A DNA stretch of 64,000 bases from Enterococcus nangangensis (GTDB lineage Bacteria; Bacillota; Bacilli; Lactobacillales; Enterococcaceae): positions 1 through 64,000 of the forward strand of contig NZ_BJDR01000005.1 in the NCBI RefSeq assembly GCF_005405245.1, written 5' to 3'. The notes below the pieces were generated by a model, which was given only the letters and a program-made list of their open reading frames with translations, made no database searches and was not told where the DNA came from. This document shows, one piece after another, positions 17,097 through 24,775 of this stretch. Position 1 is the first letter of the stretch. Every line of letters begins with the position of its first letter. Both the position numbers and the translations under genes were made by a program.

Positions 17097-17931
17097 TTTG
17101 TTTCTTTATGGACCGAGTTACGCGGAACAAGTAAAGCAAATAGAAGAAGAGGGGACCGTAACTTTTTAGGAGAATGCCAGGAATGGTTTGTTGAAAAAAT
17201 TCCCTAGTGCTAGGTAGATTAGCAATGATATTCATTATGAGATAGCCCATCACAATAATTAAAAAAGGGATACCGGCTTTCCCAAGAACTTTGTACAGCA
17301 CACCGGTTAACCCAAGACCAAAAATAGCTAAAAATAAAATATTTGCTGGAAAAGCTAGTTGCCAAACCCAAATAGCTGGGGTAAACAATTGAATGACGAC
17401 AAGTAAACTGACTACCAAAATAAAGAGTAAACCTGTGAAAAGTCCAGGCCGTTTGCGCCCCCAATTTAATAAAGCGTTTTTTCCTTCATAAACGGCAAAA
17501 TGGAAAATCTTTAGCGCCGTGAAGGTTACTAGTACCACGACGACTGCTGATAAGAGATATGTCAAAACATTTAAACTTTCAGCACCATCCATTAAGAGGA
17601 GGAACCACATTAAGCCCACCGTCATTAAACTCCACCAAAACAAATTATTAGGCTTTTCCTTTTTAAAATTCCGCACCAATTGATTGGCCATTTCCCGCGG
17701 TTTCGTTCCTAGAAATTCCTCAGCGGTTAGGCCATCCCGTTGCGCGGTTAGTAAATCAGCAGCGATTTGAAAAATTTGCTCCTGTACTTCATCGTCATCG
17801 TAAAATAAACCAGCTGTCTTTAAATATAATTGCAATTTCCCAAAATATTTTTGATTCGCCGGCGTCAACTCCTGATAAACCTTACTTGTAGCTGTTTGAA
17901 ATTTTTCCCCTGGTGTCTGTTCTTTATGCAT
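17092..17931 (-). CDS. DUF1129-like membrane protein paired with PadR
   Basis: The 279-residue protein has a soluble helical N-terminus (1-98: LTPANQKYFGKLQLYLKTAG, LTAEEFLGTKPREMANQL). Six or so membrane helices follow, from about 100 to 270. The pattern is that of DUF1129 proteins encoded next to PadR regulators in lactic acid bacteria. The function is unknown; a role in envelope homeostasis is only suggested by the pairing. It overlaps the PadR gene by 8 bp. Confidence 0.75.
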   Translation of the reverse strand: MHKEQTPGEKFQTATSKVYQELTPANQKYFGKLQLYLKTAGLFYDDDEVQEQIFQIAADLLTAQRDGLTAEEFLGTKPREMANQLVRNFKKEKPNNLFWWSLMTVGLMWFLLLMDGAESLNVLTYLLSAVVVVLVTFTALKIFHFAVYEGKNALLNWGRKRPGLFTGLLFILVVSLLVVIQLFTPAIWVWQLAFPANILFLAIFGLGLTGVLYKVLGKAGIPFLIIVMGYLIMNIIANLPSTREFFQQTIPGILLKSYGPLFFYLLYLFRVTRSIKKQK

Positions 17932-18256
17932 CTTGTTGCCCTCCTTGCAAAATTGCCGTTACTTTCACGACGAGTTGTGCCCATTGCGCTTCAAAACGCG
18001 CTAAATACTCCTCACCAGCAGCGCTTAAACGAAAATATTTGCGGTCCGGTCCGTCAGGGGAGGGCTTAATAGTGCCGATAAGATACCCTTGTTTTTCCAG
18101 TTTTTGGAGCAGTGGATAGACGGTGCCTCCGATAATATTTTCAAAGCCTGCTTGGCGTAAGGCTTGCACTAGCTCGTAGCCGTAAATCTCTTTTTGACTG
18201 ATAATACTCAAGACGCAGCCTTCTAAAACACCTTTTAACAGCTGAGTTTCTTTCAT
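17924..18256 (-). CDS. PadR-family transcriptional regulator
   Basis: The 110-residue regulator has a winged helix (LLKGVLEGCVLSIISQKEIYGYELVQAL, GTVYPLLQKLEKQGYL, GPDRKYFRLSAAG) and a short dimerisation helix. This is the small PadR-s2 architecture. It is the first gene of a two-gene operon. Two near-identical 21-bp repeats in its promoter are the probable operators, so it likely represses itself and the DUF1129 gene. Confidence 0.92.
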   Translation of the reverse strand: MKETQLLKGVLEGCVLSIISQKEIYGYELVQALRQAGFENIIGGTVYPLLQKLEKQGYLIGTIKPSPDGPDRKYFRLSAAGEEYLARFEAQWAQLVVKVTAILQGGQQDA

Positions 18257-18267
18257 GCTCTAGCCTC

Positions 18268-18334
18268 CTAGTATGTAATACCAACTACTTGAGACGAGTG
18301 TAGCACAGCCTGACTAGTATGTAAACCCAACTAG
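18268..18334 (-). promoter_or_regulatory. PadR promoter with two repeated operators
   Basis: On the minus strand, -35 TTTACA (18325-18320) and -10 TACACT (18302-18297) are 17 bp apart. The 21-bp repeats at 18268-18288 and 18314-18334 share CTAGTATGTAA and CCAACTA and differ at three positions. One covers the -35, the other the RBS region. This is the classic layout for autorepression. Confidence 0.72.
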
Positions 18335-18340
18335 TTAAAT

Positions 18341-18703
18341 TTATACTAATAAAATGACAGCGGGACGACTTTTCATCCAACTACGAGACGTTAGGACCGG
18401 CACAGGTTTTTTGTTCACTAACATGACTTGGAGTAAACGTAGCTCAATTATTTTTTGAAAAAAGAAGCATTCCTGCTGCGTAAAATAAAGTTGGCGTACG
18501 AGATTTTTTAATGGCGTTTGTCTTAGCTGATTATCTGTCAGTAGATCTTGGCGAATCTGTAGCAATGCGATTTGCCGAATAAGACGATTACCATCAGGAT
18601 TGTCGCTAAACTCATCTTGTAATCGCCGTTCTAACGTCCGTAAAGTCAAAGTAAAAAATTTTTTAACGGGAATTGTGGTAATTGTTTTCACTAGGCCGAC
18701 CAT
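18341..18703 (-). CDS. Hypothetical protein
   Basis: This is a 120-residue basic protein that I do not recognise. It is helical in appearance and rich in Leu, Arg and Gln (LTLRTLERRLQDEF, LIRQIALLQIRQDLL), with no membrane segment or signal. GGAAAG lies almost on top of the ATG, so the start is uncertain. It ends 7 bp before the PadR operator. Coding status is moderate: the frame is open, but there is no family support. Confidence 0.4.
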   Translation of the reverse strand: MVGLVKTITTIPVKKFFTLTLRTLERRLQDEFSDNPDGNRLIRQIALLQIRQDLLTDNQLRQTPLKNLVRQLYFTQQECFFFQKIIELRLLQVMLVNKKPVPVLTSRSWMKSRPAVILLV

Positions 18704-18813
18704 ACTTTCCGTGAATAGTTTTCTTTACTAAGATATACGAAAATTTTTTTAATTTTGTTCTATGCTAAAAATATAAATTTAGCTCCTACTAACCTTGAAG
18801 GTAGGTAAAATAG

Positions 18814-18858
18814 TTTGCGCATACAAATGTATTCGCATATAATTTAGTGGAATGGAGG
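18814..18858 (+). promoter_or_regulatory. Promoter, operator and RBS of the toxin-antitoxin pair
   Basis: TTGCGC (18815-18820) and TATAAT (18838-18843) are 17 bp apart. The spacer holds an imperfect dyad, GCGCATAC-AAAT-GTATTCGC (18817-18836), a likely binding site for the ribbon-helix-helix antitoxin. SD TGGAGGGA lies at 18851-18858, 7 bp before the ATG. Confidence 0.68.
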
Positions 18859-18865
18859 GATTACG

Positions 18866-19090
18866 ATGGCAATTATTACAGTGCGGGTTTCTGATGAAGA
18901 AAAAGAATTTTTAGATAGCATGGCCAAGTTTGAGGGTAAGAGTCTTTCCGAACTCATGAAGACAGCAACTCTCGAATCGCTAGAAGATGCTTATGATGCA
19001 CGAGTGGGGGACTTAGCGTATGAAAAATATTTAGAAAACCCTCAGAGTATCTCCTTAAAAGAATTTGCTAAAGAATTAGGCTTAAGCTAA
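18866..19090 (+). CDS. relB: RelB-family antitoxin (ribbon-helix-helix)
   Basis: The 74-residue protein has an N-terminal ribbon-helix-helix (ITVRVSDEEKEFLDSMAKFE, then SLSELMKTA). The acidic C-terminal half (LEDAYDARVGDLAYEKYLEN, ending in FAKELGLS) is typical of the toxin-wrapping tail in this RelB/StbD-like group. Stop and start of the toxin gene overlap as TAATG. It should neutralise the toxin and repress the operon through the dyad upstream. The symbol is by family. Confidence 0.85.
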   Translation: MAIITVRVSDEEKEFLDSMAKFEGKSLSELMKTATLESLEDAYDARVGDLAYEKYLENPQSISLKEFAKELGLS

Positions 19091-19359
19091 TGGCCTATCA
19101 CGTTAACTTGACACCCAATTTTATCAAGCAGTTTAAAAAGTTAAACAGTTTTGAAGGTAAACAAATTATTTCGTGGCTAATGAAAAATGTAGATGATGTA
19201 GAAAATCCGCGAGTAAAAGGGAAGGCTCTAGTTGGAAATTATGCTGGTAAATGGCGTTATCGTGTCGGGATTTATCGTGTGATTTGTTTGACTGATGATC
19301 ACCAACTGTTAGTCTTAGCTTTAGAGGTTGCTCATCGCAAAAATGTCTATAAAAAATAA
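19090..19359 (+). CDS. relE: RelE/ParE-family toxin
   Basis: The 89-residue toxin shows the short family fold: VNLTPNFIKQFKKLNS, then PRVKGKALVGNYAGKWRYRVGIYRVICLTDD, and the C-terminal LEVAHRKNVYKK. The basic residues K, R and R in the GKWRYRVG segment match RelE-type mRNA interferases. The final HRKNVYKK is the usual RelE ending (a catalytic Tyr is common there). ParE-like gyrase inhibition is less likely. It is translationally coupled to the antitoxin. Confidence 0.85.
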   Translation: MAYHVNLTPNFIKQFKKLNSFEGKQIISWLMKNVDDVENPRVKGKALVGNYAGKWRYRVGIYRVICLTDDHQLLVLALEVAHRKNVYKK

Positions 19360-19398
19360 AACTAAAACACCATATTTTATTAAGGAAGAAGATGCAAA

Positions 19399-20067
19399 AT
19401 GACAGCAACGAATATTTTACTAAGCATGTTTCCGGCTAAAGAAGATTGGAACGAGGAGCTAGAGTTTTATTTGAAAAATAAAAAAGTCTTTATCCTAGCA
19501 TTTTCTTTTCCGCAAGAATTTGTTCAAAGCGCTGAAGATTGGCAAGGTTTGTACGCGCCACAAACCGGAAAATACTATAACGAGATTGTTCAATCTCTCA
19601 CAAGTTTTGGTGTCCAAGAAGCTGATATCCACTGGGGAAATTACTTTTTAGATTCAAAAGGACAACTTTCAGCAGCAATTAACGCTGCTGAGGTTTTATT
19701 TTTGCCAGGAGGCGCGCCGGATGAGTTTTACGAGCGCCTTTTGTCTAAAGAACTAGTAGCAACAGTTGAAAACTTTACAGGAAAGATTATCGGTTTTAGC
19801 GCTGGTGCGATGATTCAAATTGCTAATTTTCATATTACGCCAGATGATCATTATCTGACATATACGTACCATCAAGGCTTAAAATTGGTGTCGGAGTTTG
19901 ATATTGAAGTCCATTATGAAGCTCAGGATGCTGTGATGAACGCAGCGATTAAACGTTGTATCGCAGATACACAAAAACCCGTTTATGCTATCGGTAATAC
20001 TGGTGGCCTTATTAGAACAGCTGATACTTTGCAAGTTTTAGGCGACGTTACACTATTTAAACCATAA
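19399..20067 (+). CDS. Peptidase E-like (S51, class I amidotransferase fold) protein
   Basis: The 222-residue protein has the nucleophile elbow KIIGFSAGAMIQIANF, with Ser as the likely nucleophile, plus VLFLPGGAPDEFYERLL before it. This fits the peptidase S51/cyanophycinase branch of class I glutamine amidotransferase-like folds. The end YAIGNTGGLIRTADTLQVLGDVTLF forms the last strands. S51 enzymes cleave Asp-X dipeptides. The true substrate here is not known. It follows the toxin gene by 39 bp with its own SD (AGGAAGA). Confidence 0.75.
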   Translation: MTATNILLSMFPAKEDWNEELEFYLKNKKVFILAFSFPQEFVQSAEDWQGLYAPQTGKYYNEIVQSLTSFGVQEADIHWGNYFLDSKGQLSAAINAAEVLFLPGGAPDEFYERLLSKELVATVENFTGKIIGFSAGAMIQIANFHITPDDHYLTYTYHQGLKLVSEFDIEVHYEAQDAVMNAAIKRCIADTQKPVYAIGNTGGLIRTADTLQVLGDVTLFKP

Positions 20068-20082
20068 GAAAGTACTAAAATG

Positions 20083-20270
20083 ATAGCCAGAATCCTGACA
20101 ATGTAACGCATTGTTAAGAGCTGGCTATTTATGGCTAAGTATGGCGTTAAAAGTGTTGATGACGTTGCTGAAGATGAATAGATTTAAAATTTTTCTATTC
20201 TAGTTAACATAATATATATTTGCGGAAGTTATATAGCAAGAAAAGGAAGCTTTCATTCTTCCTTTTCGGT
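20083..20270 (+). terminator. Hairpin and terminator between the S51 gene and the hydrolase gene
   Basis: A two-part hairpin (ATAGCCAG/CTGGCTAT outside, ACAATG/CATTGT inside) spans 20083-20128 without a U tract. A clearer bidirectional terminator is at 20241-20266 (AAAAGGAAG/CTTCCTTTT). Between them, 20131-20181 is open for 16 codons with no SD, probably a remnant. I see no gene in the 247-bp gap. Confidence 0.65.
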
Positions 20271-20314
20271 TTACCTCTCTTGCTGCAAGTTTAATGTTCG
20301 AGCTGATTATATCC

Positions 20315-20965
20315 TTAGATAAAGTAAATTTCTTTTAGAAAACTTTGAATTAACGATCCAAAAATCTCTGGTTTTTCAATATTTAATTCATGGTTGCCAT
20401 CTTCAATCAATTCTAAACGACTGTTTGGTAACTGTTGTGCTAATCTTTTAGCAGACGCTAAATTCATTTTGTCGCGTGTTCCGCAAATAATTAAGCTGGG
20501 AGTTTGAATCTCAGTTAGCTGTTGTTCGGTAAGTTGTATCGTCGCTAAAGAACTTTGAATGGTAATCAATTCCTTTTTGGTAATATTTAGCTCTTTAAAT
20601 TGCTTTTTTGGTAAACAGCGCATCAGTTGCCTGATTAGGAACATATTTAGCTTGTTTGGTGCTTGGTAACTTACGCTGGCTAGAATCACACCTTGAAGTT
20701 GCCTAGGCCGTGTTGCTGCGGATAATAAGGATAACAGTCCCCCCAACGATAAACCACAAAGAAGATAGGGCTCATCCTCTAATGCTAATTTTTCAGTCAA
20801 CGTTTCGTGGAGAGTCTGGATAGTAATTTCTTTTTTTCTGTCTAAATCCTGAAATAAATTCCAAGCTTCCATAGAGATGTTTGAGGTGTGGGTTTTTAGT
20901 TGCTGTTGGATCTTTTGCCAACTGTTAGGCACTTGACCTAAGCCATGCAAAAAAATAATTTTCAT
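20315..20965 (-). CDS. Alpha/beta hydrolase
   Basis: The 216-residue protein has the start MKIIFLHGLGQVPNSW (oxyanion strand), the nucleophile elbow LLCGLSLGGLLSLLSA with Ser in GLSLG, Asp in LIICGTRDKMN, and His in IEDGNHELNIEKP. The triad is complete. It is last in a TetR-controlled ABC operon, 20 bp after the permease. It may modify the exported compound or be a carboxylesterase. Confidence 0.82.
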   Translation of the reverse strand: MKIIFLHGLGQVPNSWQKIQQQLKTHTSNISMEAWNLFQDLDRKKEITIQTLHETLTEKLALEDEPYLLCGLSLGGLLSLLSAATRPRQLQGVILASVSYQAPNKLNMFLIRQLMRCLPKKQFKELNITKKELITIQSSLATIQLTEQQLTEIQTPSLIICGTRDKMNLASAKRLAQQLPNSRLELIEDGNHELNIEKPEIFGSLIQSFLKEIYFI

Positions 20966-20985
20966 CGTCTCCCCTCCTCTTTTTG

Positions 20986-21693
20986 TTACACTTCTAGTTG
21001 TTCTACTTGCTGACTAAGATTTTTTAAACAAAAACTAGTAATGAGGGTAAGCAAAATAAAAATAGCTAAGGCGATAAGATTAGAGTTAAGCGCAGCAGCC
21101 ATCACTTGGGCAAAAATACAGGCGATAATACAACCAGCTACAATCCTGCCAGCAATGGACTTTTTTCGAAAGCCAATAAAAATAGCTAGTATTCCTAAAA
21201 GTCCGGCTAGTAAAGAAAAAAGAAATAAGGATACAAGACTATTCATAACCACGGTTAGAGTAAGTGTTTGCTGAACAAAGGGGTGAATACTTTCCCCTGC
21301 AAAAAATATGAGTTGCAACACGCCGTTGCTAATCAGCATTGCCAAGACCGTATAAAAGAAAATAATACTTATTTTGAGATAAAAAATTTTAGTGCGACCT
21401 ACTGGATAGATGAATAAAAGAATAACTTTTTCTTTCGTGTATTCGTTGATAATTAATTTGGAACCCAATACACTGGCTAGCACGGAAAAGATTGCCATTG
21501 TTACAATATTTTCAACGTTAAGCAGTGAATGATAAGAATTTAAGATTGTTAAATCAGTTTCTTCTGGATCAAAGGTAGGGATAGCAGCTAACAGGTAGAG
21601 AAATAAAAATAAAATGATGCCAATTACTGCTACTGCCTTGTTATAGCTCGTCAACTTCGTTCGAATTAACTCTAGTTTTAAGTATTTAATCAT
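20986..21693 (-). CDS. ABC-2 type transporter permease
   Basis: The 235-residue protein has six membrane helices, in the order 18-38, 60-78, 100-130, 145-175, 180-200 and 205-225. Its start overlaps the ATPase stop by 4 bp. The N-terminus MIKYLKLELIRTKLTSYNK resembles BcrB/NatB-like exporters of Firmicutes. It works with the adjoining ATPase; the substrate is unknown. Confidence 0.83.
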   Translation of the reverse strand: MIKYLKLELIRTKLTSYNKAVAVIGIILFLFLYLLAAIPTFDPEETDLTILNSYHSLLNVENIVTMAIFSVLASVLGSKLIINEYTKEKVILLFIYPVGRTKIFYLKISIIFFYTVLAMLISNGVLQLIFFAGESIHPFVQQTLTLTVVMNSLVSLFLFSLLAGLLGILAIFIGFRKKSIAGRIVAGCIIACIFAQVMAAALNSNLIALAIFILLTLITSFCLKNLSQQVEQLEV

Positions 21694-22442
21694 TTGACAT
21701 TACCTCCGTCTTCGTTTACTGAATGGATAAAATATTCTTCGAGTCCTTCGGGATGATTTTTTATTAGTTCTTCAGTTGTTAACTCTTCTACTAATCTTCC
21801 CTCCACCAAGATACCGATATAGTCGGCTAGCTGGTTAATTTCACTTAAAATATGACTAGAAATTAAAATCGTCATACCCTCTTCGTGGACTAACTTTAAA
21901 AAAAGTTCACGCATCAGCCGAATCCCTTCTGGATCTAAACCGTTAATCGGTTCATCTAAAACAAGAAGTTGCGGCTGATGGGCAATTGCACGGGCGATCG
22001 CTAAACGTTGGCGCATACCTAAAGAAAAATCCTTGACGGGTAAATTTGCGGTTCCGGCTAATCCGACTCTTTGCAACAAGCTCTCAATATAATTATCTTC
22101 CGTATGGGAAAAATCCATGTATTGAAGATGAAGCCGCAAGTTAGCTGGAGCAGATAGTTCTTCATAAAAAACGGGTGTTTCAATGAGACAGCCAATTTTT
22201 TTTAAGTATTCGGGCGTTTCCTGACGAATACTTTTGCTAAAAAGAATAATCTCTCCCTGGGTTGGCTTAGTTAAGCCTAATAGTAGTTTGAACAGCGTTG
22301 TTTTTCCAGCGCCATTACGACCTAATAGCCCATAAATACTGCCGGCGTTTAAAGAGAGATTCAAATCTTTCAGCACTTCTACACCGTGAAAAATTTTGGT
22401 GAGCTTTTGGGTGGCAACGATAATGTTTCTTTGATTTTCCAT
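21690..22442 (-). CDS. ABC transporter ATPase (BcrA/CcmA-like)
   Basis: The 250-residue protein has Walker A GLLGRNGAGKTT, signature FSLGMRQRLAIARAI, Walker B LLVLDEPINGLDPEG and the His switch ISSHILSEI. The C-terminal region after about 215 is short, as in drug-resistance BcrA types. It forms an exporter with the next gene. A TetR half-operator lies 35 bp upstream of its start. Confidence 0.9.
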   Translation of the reverse strand: MENQRNIIVATQKLTKIFHGVEVLKDLNLSLNAGSIYGLLGRNGAGKTTLFKLLLGLTKPTQGEIILFSKSIRQETPEYLKKIGCLIETPVFYEELSAPANLRLHLQYMDFSHTEDNYIESLLQRVGLAGTANLPVKDFSLGMRQRLAIARAIAHQPQLLVLDEPINGLDPEGIRLMRELFLKLVHEEGMTILISSHILSEINQLADYIGILVEGRLVEELTTEELIKNHPEGLEEYFIHSVNEDGGNVK

Positions 22443-22476
22443 TACTTTACTCCTTTATTTCATTTTACATTCTCTG

Positions 22477-22487
22477 GGTATGTATAG
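22477..22487 (-). promoter_or_regulatory. Half-operator matching the TetR dyad, upstream of the ABC genes
   Basis: GGTATGTATAG at 22477-22487 reproduces the right arm of the dyad in the TetR promoter (GTATGTATC, 23212-23220) over 8 bases. It sits in the 103-bp gap before the ATPase gene. A second arm is not clear. Confidence 0.5.
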
Positions 22488-22545
22488 TTGTAAAAAGAAA
22501 ATTGCCTACCTTCATAGACAATTCTTATTAAATCTTCAAGGCGTT

Positions 22546-23181
22546 TTAACTGTTGATATCTTCTAAAGTGTTCTTTAACAACTGAGTAATGCTCTCGTTA
22601 AATAAGGGAACGCCCATTTTAGCGAATAACTCACCAATAAAAGCAACTCGTCGTTTTAGCTCAACATCCGTAGCAGGAAAGACTGAAGGCATCAGCCATA
22701 ACTCTAACAACGGCAAAACTTCGGCCAGTTCTCTGGCATATGCCGTCTTAATTGAGCCGTCAGCAATCCCCTCCTCCATTAATTTTAGCCACTGGGGAGA
22801 TAAATAGCGACGATTAGCATCGATGGATGCCGCTAAAATTTGCGGATTTTTCAAAAGAGGAATTTCTTCTTGAGCTAAGGTATTTTTTTCCTGACTACTT
22901 TGGTTGAGGACAATAGCTAATTGCAGCTTTTCAAGACCGTTTAAATCGGTCCGCTCTTTAACTAAGTTGAAAGGATTATTCTCGTTGGCCATTTTTTGAT
23001 TAACGGCTTCTAATATTTCTTCCTTAGAAGCAAAATGATGATAAACTGCACCTTTGGTCATGCTTAGTTCTTTAGCAATATCTTGGATAGTAGTTTGATC
23101 ATAACCTCTTTGCAAAAATAAGCGTTCAGCAGCAGCTAAAATTTTTTCAACAGTAACCTCTGGATACTTATTACGACTCAT
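22546..23181 (-). CDS. TetR-family transcriptional regulator
   Basis: The 211-residue regulator has the HTH at 11-55 (ILAAAERLFLQRGYDQTTIQDIA, SMTKGAVYHHFASKEEI). The ligand domain is variable. The start at 23181 is chosen because the longer frame would run through the operator; AGG lies 5-8 bases before the ATG. It likely represses itself and the ABC exporter-hydrolase genes downstream on the same strand. Confidence 0.88.
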   Translation of the reverse strand: MSRNKYPEVTVEKILAAAERLFLQRGYDQTTIQDIAKELSMTKGAVYHHFASKEEILEAVNQKMANENNPFNLVKERTDLNGLEKLQLAIVLNQSSQEKNTLAQEEIPLLKNPQILAASIDANRRYLSPQWLKLMEEGIADGSIKTAYARELAEVLPLLELWLMPSVFPATDVELKRRVAFIGELFAKMGVPLFNESITQLLKNTLEDINS

Positions 23182-23197
23182 GCTAGCCTCGCTTTCC

Positions 23198-23220
23198 GAT
23201 ACATACCTAAAGTATGTATC
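23198..23220 (-). promoter_or_regulatory. Perfect-arm operator of the TetR gene
   Basis: GATACATAC (23198-23206) and GTATGTATC (23212-23220) form a dyad with a 5-bp centre, 17 bp upstream of the TetR start. Confidence 0.8.
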
Positions 23221-23306
23221 TATCTTGCCACTAATTCTGCCAGCTGTCAACTAGGTTTTAATTGTAGTAGCGAATAAAAACATCGCAAGTCTTACTACAT
23301 TTCTAA

Positions 23307-23338
23307 CGAAAAAGCCCACTTTCAGCTGAAAGCAGGCT
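23307..23338 (-). terminator. Terminator after the DUF2785 gene
   Basis: On the minus strand AGCC-TG-CTTTC pairs with GAAAG-TG-GGCT, followed by TTTTTC. Confidence 0.75.
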
Positions 23339-23351
23339 ACTACTATAAAAA

Positions 23352-24149
23352 TCAAATCACTTGAAATGTTTGGTAATTCCATTTGAAAAATTCGTCAGCT
23401 GTTGCACCAATTGTAGGCATGGGAATATTTTCTAACTGCAAAATTTTCGGTAAAGCTAATAAGAATTTGCTCCAACAAAGGTTAAAACTATTCCCACGCA
23501 TTAAGCGCTGATTTTCCTTATGAATCCAAGACTGCAGTACATCTTCGGTTAATTTATTTCCTTTGATTAATTCCATGACGGCAATGGCCATGCGACTTTC
23601 TTCGCCATATAAAAAATCATCGATGTCTAACAAAGCGCGGGATAAACAGTTTAAAATGTCGGACACGTTTGCTGCGGTTAAACTGTTTAGTTGAGCCAAT
23701 GCGCCTAACAAGTCAGCACCGTGGGCAAAAGCATGAGCCCAACCTTTTTCGGCGACTAAGCCGCGATTATCCTTTTCTTGACGCATATAAGCTAAGCTCG
23801 TTTGAATAATTGTTTGCTCCTGGATAGGTGTTAGCCACTGCTCCTCCGCATTATCTCCAATTAACAGTACTAATAAAAGCGAAGTGAAGCTACGAGTAAA
23901 GACGCTATCTCCCACTTCTTCAATGTCCTTAAATAAAAGATCTTGGTGGCTAATTTCGGTCAATAGCCACTGCTTTTGTGCTGTCGTCCAGCGCTTTTCC
24001 ATCAAAAGTTTCAGCCAACCGAGATAGATGGTTTCATCTCGTAAATCAGGATCAAGGTCGCCAATATGTTGGAACATCAACTGAATTAATTCGTCATTGA
24101 CCGGGCCGGGTTGTGCTAGCGCTTGGGTGATTTGGTCTTTGGGATTCAT
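23352..24149 (-). CDS. DUF2785 family protein
   Basis: The 265-residue helical protein has no signal peptide. The conserved EKGWAHAFAHGADLLGALAQ segment (about 145-164), the VFTRSFTSLLLVLLI helix before it and YGEESRMAIAVMELI after it are the marks of DUF2785. The function is unknown. The His-Ala-Phe-Ala-His pattern could bind metal, but that is speculative. Own SD (AAAGGAGGT) and own terminator, so it is a single-gene unit. Confidence 0.8.
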   Translation of the reverse strand: MNPKDQITQALAQPGPVNDELIQLMFQHIGDLDPDLRDETIYLGWLKLLMEKRWTTAQKQWLLTEISHQDLLFKDIEEVGDSVFTRSFTSLLLVLLIGDNAEEQWLTPIQEQTIIQTSLAYMRQEKDNRGLVAEKGWAHAFAHGADLLGALAQLNSLTAANVSDILNCLSRALLDIDDFLYGEESRMAIAVMELIKGNKLTEDVLQSWIHKENQRLMRGNSFNLCWSKFLLALPKILQLENIPMPTIGATADEFFKWNYQTFQVI

Positions 24150-24254
24150 GGAGTACCTCCTTTAATGAAAACTCTTTGGTAAATTAATTATGGCTAATTT
24201 TCTTTTGACTATATGCTTTATCCATGAGGTTGTCAAACACCCAAAAGATTTCTC

Positions 24255-24317
24255 TTGAAAAAGTTAAACAGATTAACTATAATCAAGTTAACTTACTTAA
24301 CTATTTTAAGGAGGAAC
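24255..24317 (+). promoter_or_regulatory. MarR promoter with two equal operators
   Basis: TTGAAA (24255-24260) and TATAAT (24278-24283) are 17 bp apart. Two dyads of the same design, AGTTAA-N5-TTAACT, lie at 24262-24278 (in the spacer) and 24286-24302 (at the start site). Their centres are 24 bp apart. SD AAGGAGGAA is at 24308-24316. Confidence 0.85.
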
Positions 24318-24319
24318 GT

Positions 24320-24742
24320 ATGGAACAAGAATTAATTGAAGGCGCCGAAATAGTTGCTCTATTTTGTCGTTTGAATGTGAATCGCAAAATTGCTTTACCT
24401 ATCCGTTCTAGTGAGATGGGGCTCTTGATTTTAGTTGTTAAAACCCCCACCCCCATTACGCCAGTGAGTGCGGCGGATTTTTTCAAGGTGAAAAAGCCGA
24501 TGATTACTACGATGGTGAACGCCCTGGTGAAGCGAGGCTACTTGGAGAAAGTTCCTTCTGTAACCGATAAGCGGAGTTTCACGTTAAAGGCTACCGCTAA
24601 GGCCGTTACTTTAGTGGATGAAACGTATGTAGAGTATTTAAAAACAATGTCGTTACTCCAACAAGAACTGGGAACAAATTTTCAGCCATTCCTCGCACTT
24701 TTGGATCAAGCAAATCAAATTTTACTGACAGAAAAAGATTAA
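24320..24742 (+). CDS. MarR-family transcriptional regulator
   Basis: The 140-residue regulator has a winged HTH at about 48-100 (PVSAADFFKVKKPMITTMVNALVKRGYLEKVPSVTD split over recognition helix and wing). The start at 24320 directly follows a strong SD; a longer frame would include the operators. It likely represses itself and the NAD(P)-binding gene 33 bp downstream. The signal is unknown, perhaps a quinone or electrophile given the target. Confidence 0.88.
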   Translation: MEQELIEGAEIVALFCRLNVNRKIALPIRSSEMGLLILVVKTPTPITPVSAADFFKVKKPMITTMVNALVKRGYLEKVPSVTDKRSFTLKATAKAVTLVDETYVEYLKTMSLLQQELGTNFQPFLALLDQANQILLTEKD

Positions 24743-24775
24743 GATAAATGGAATTAATGAAGGGAAGCTAAAAGA

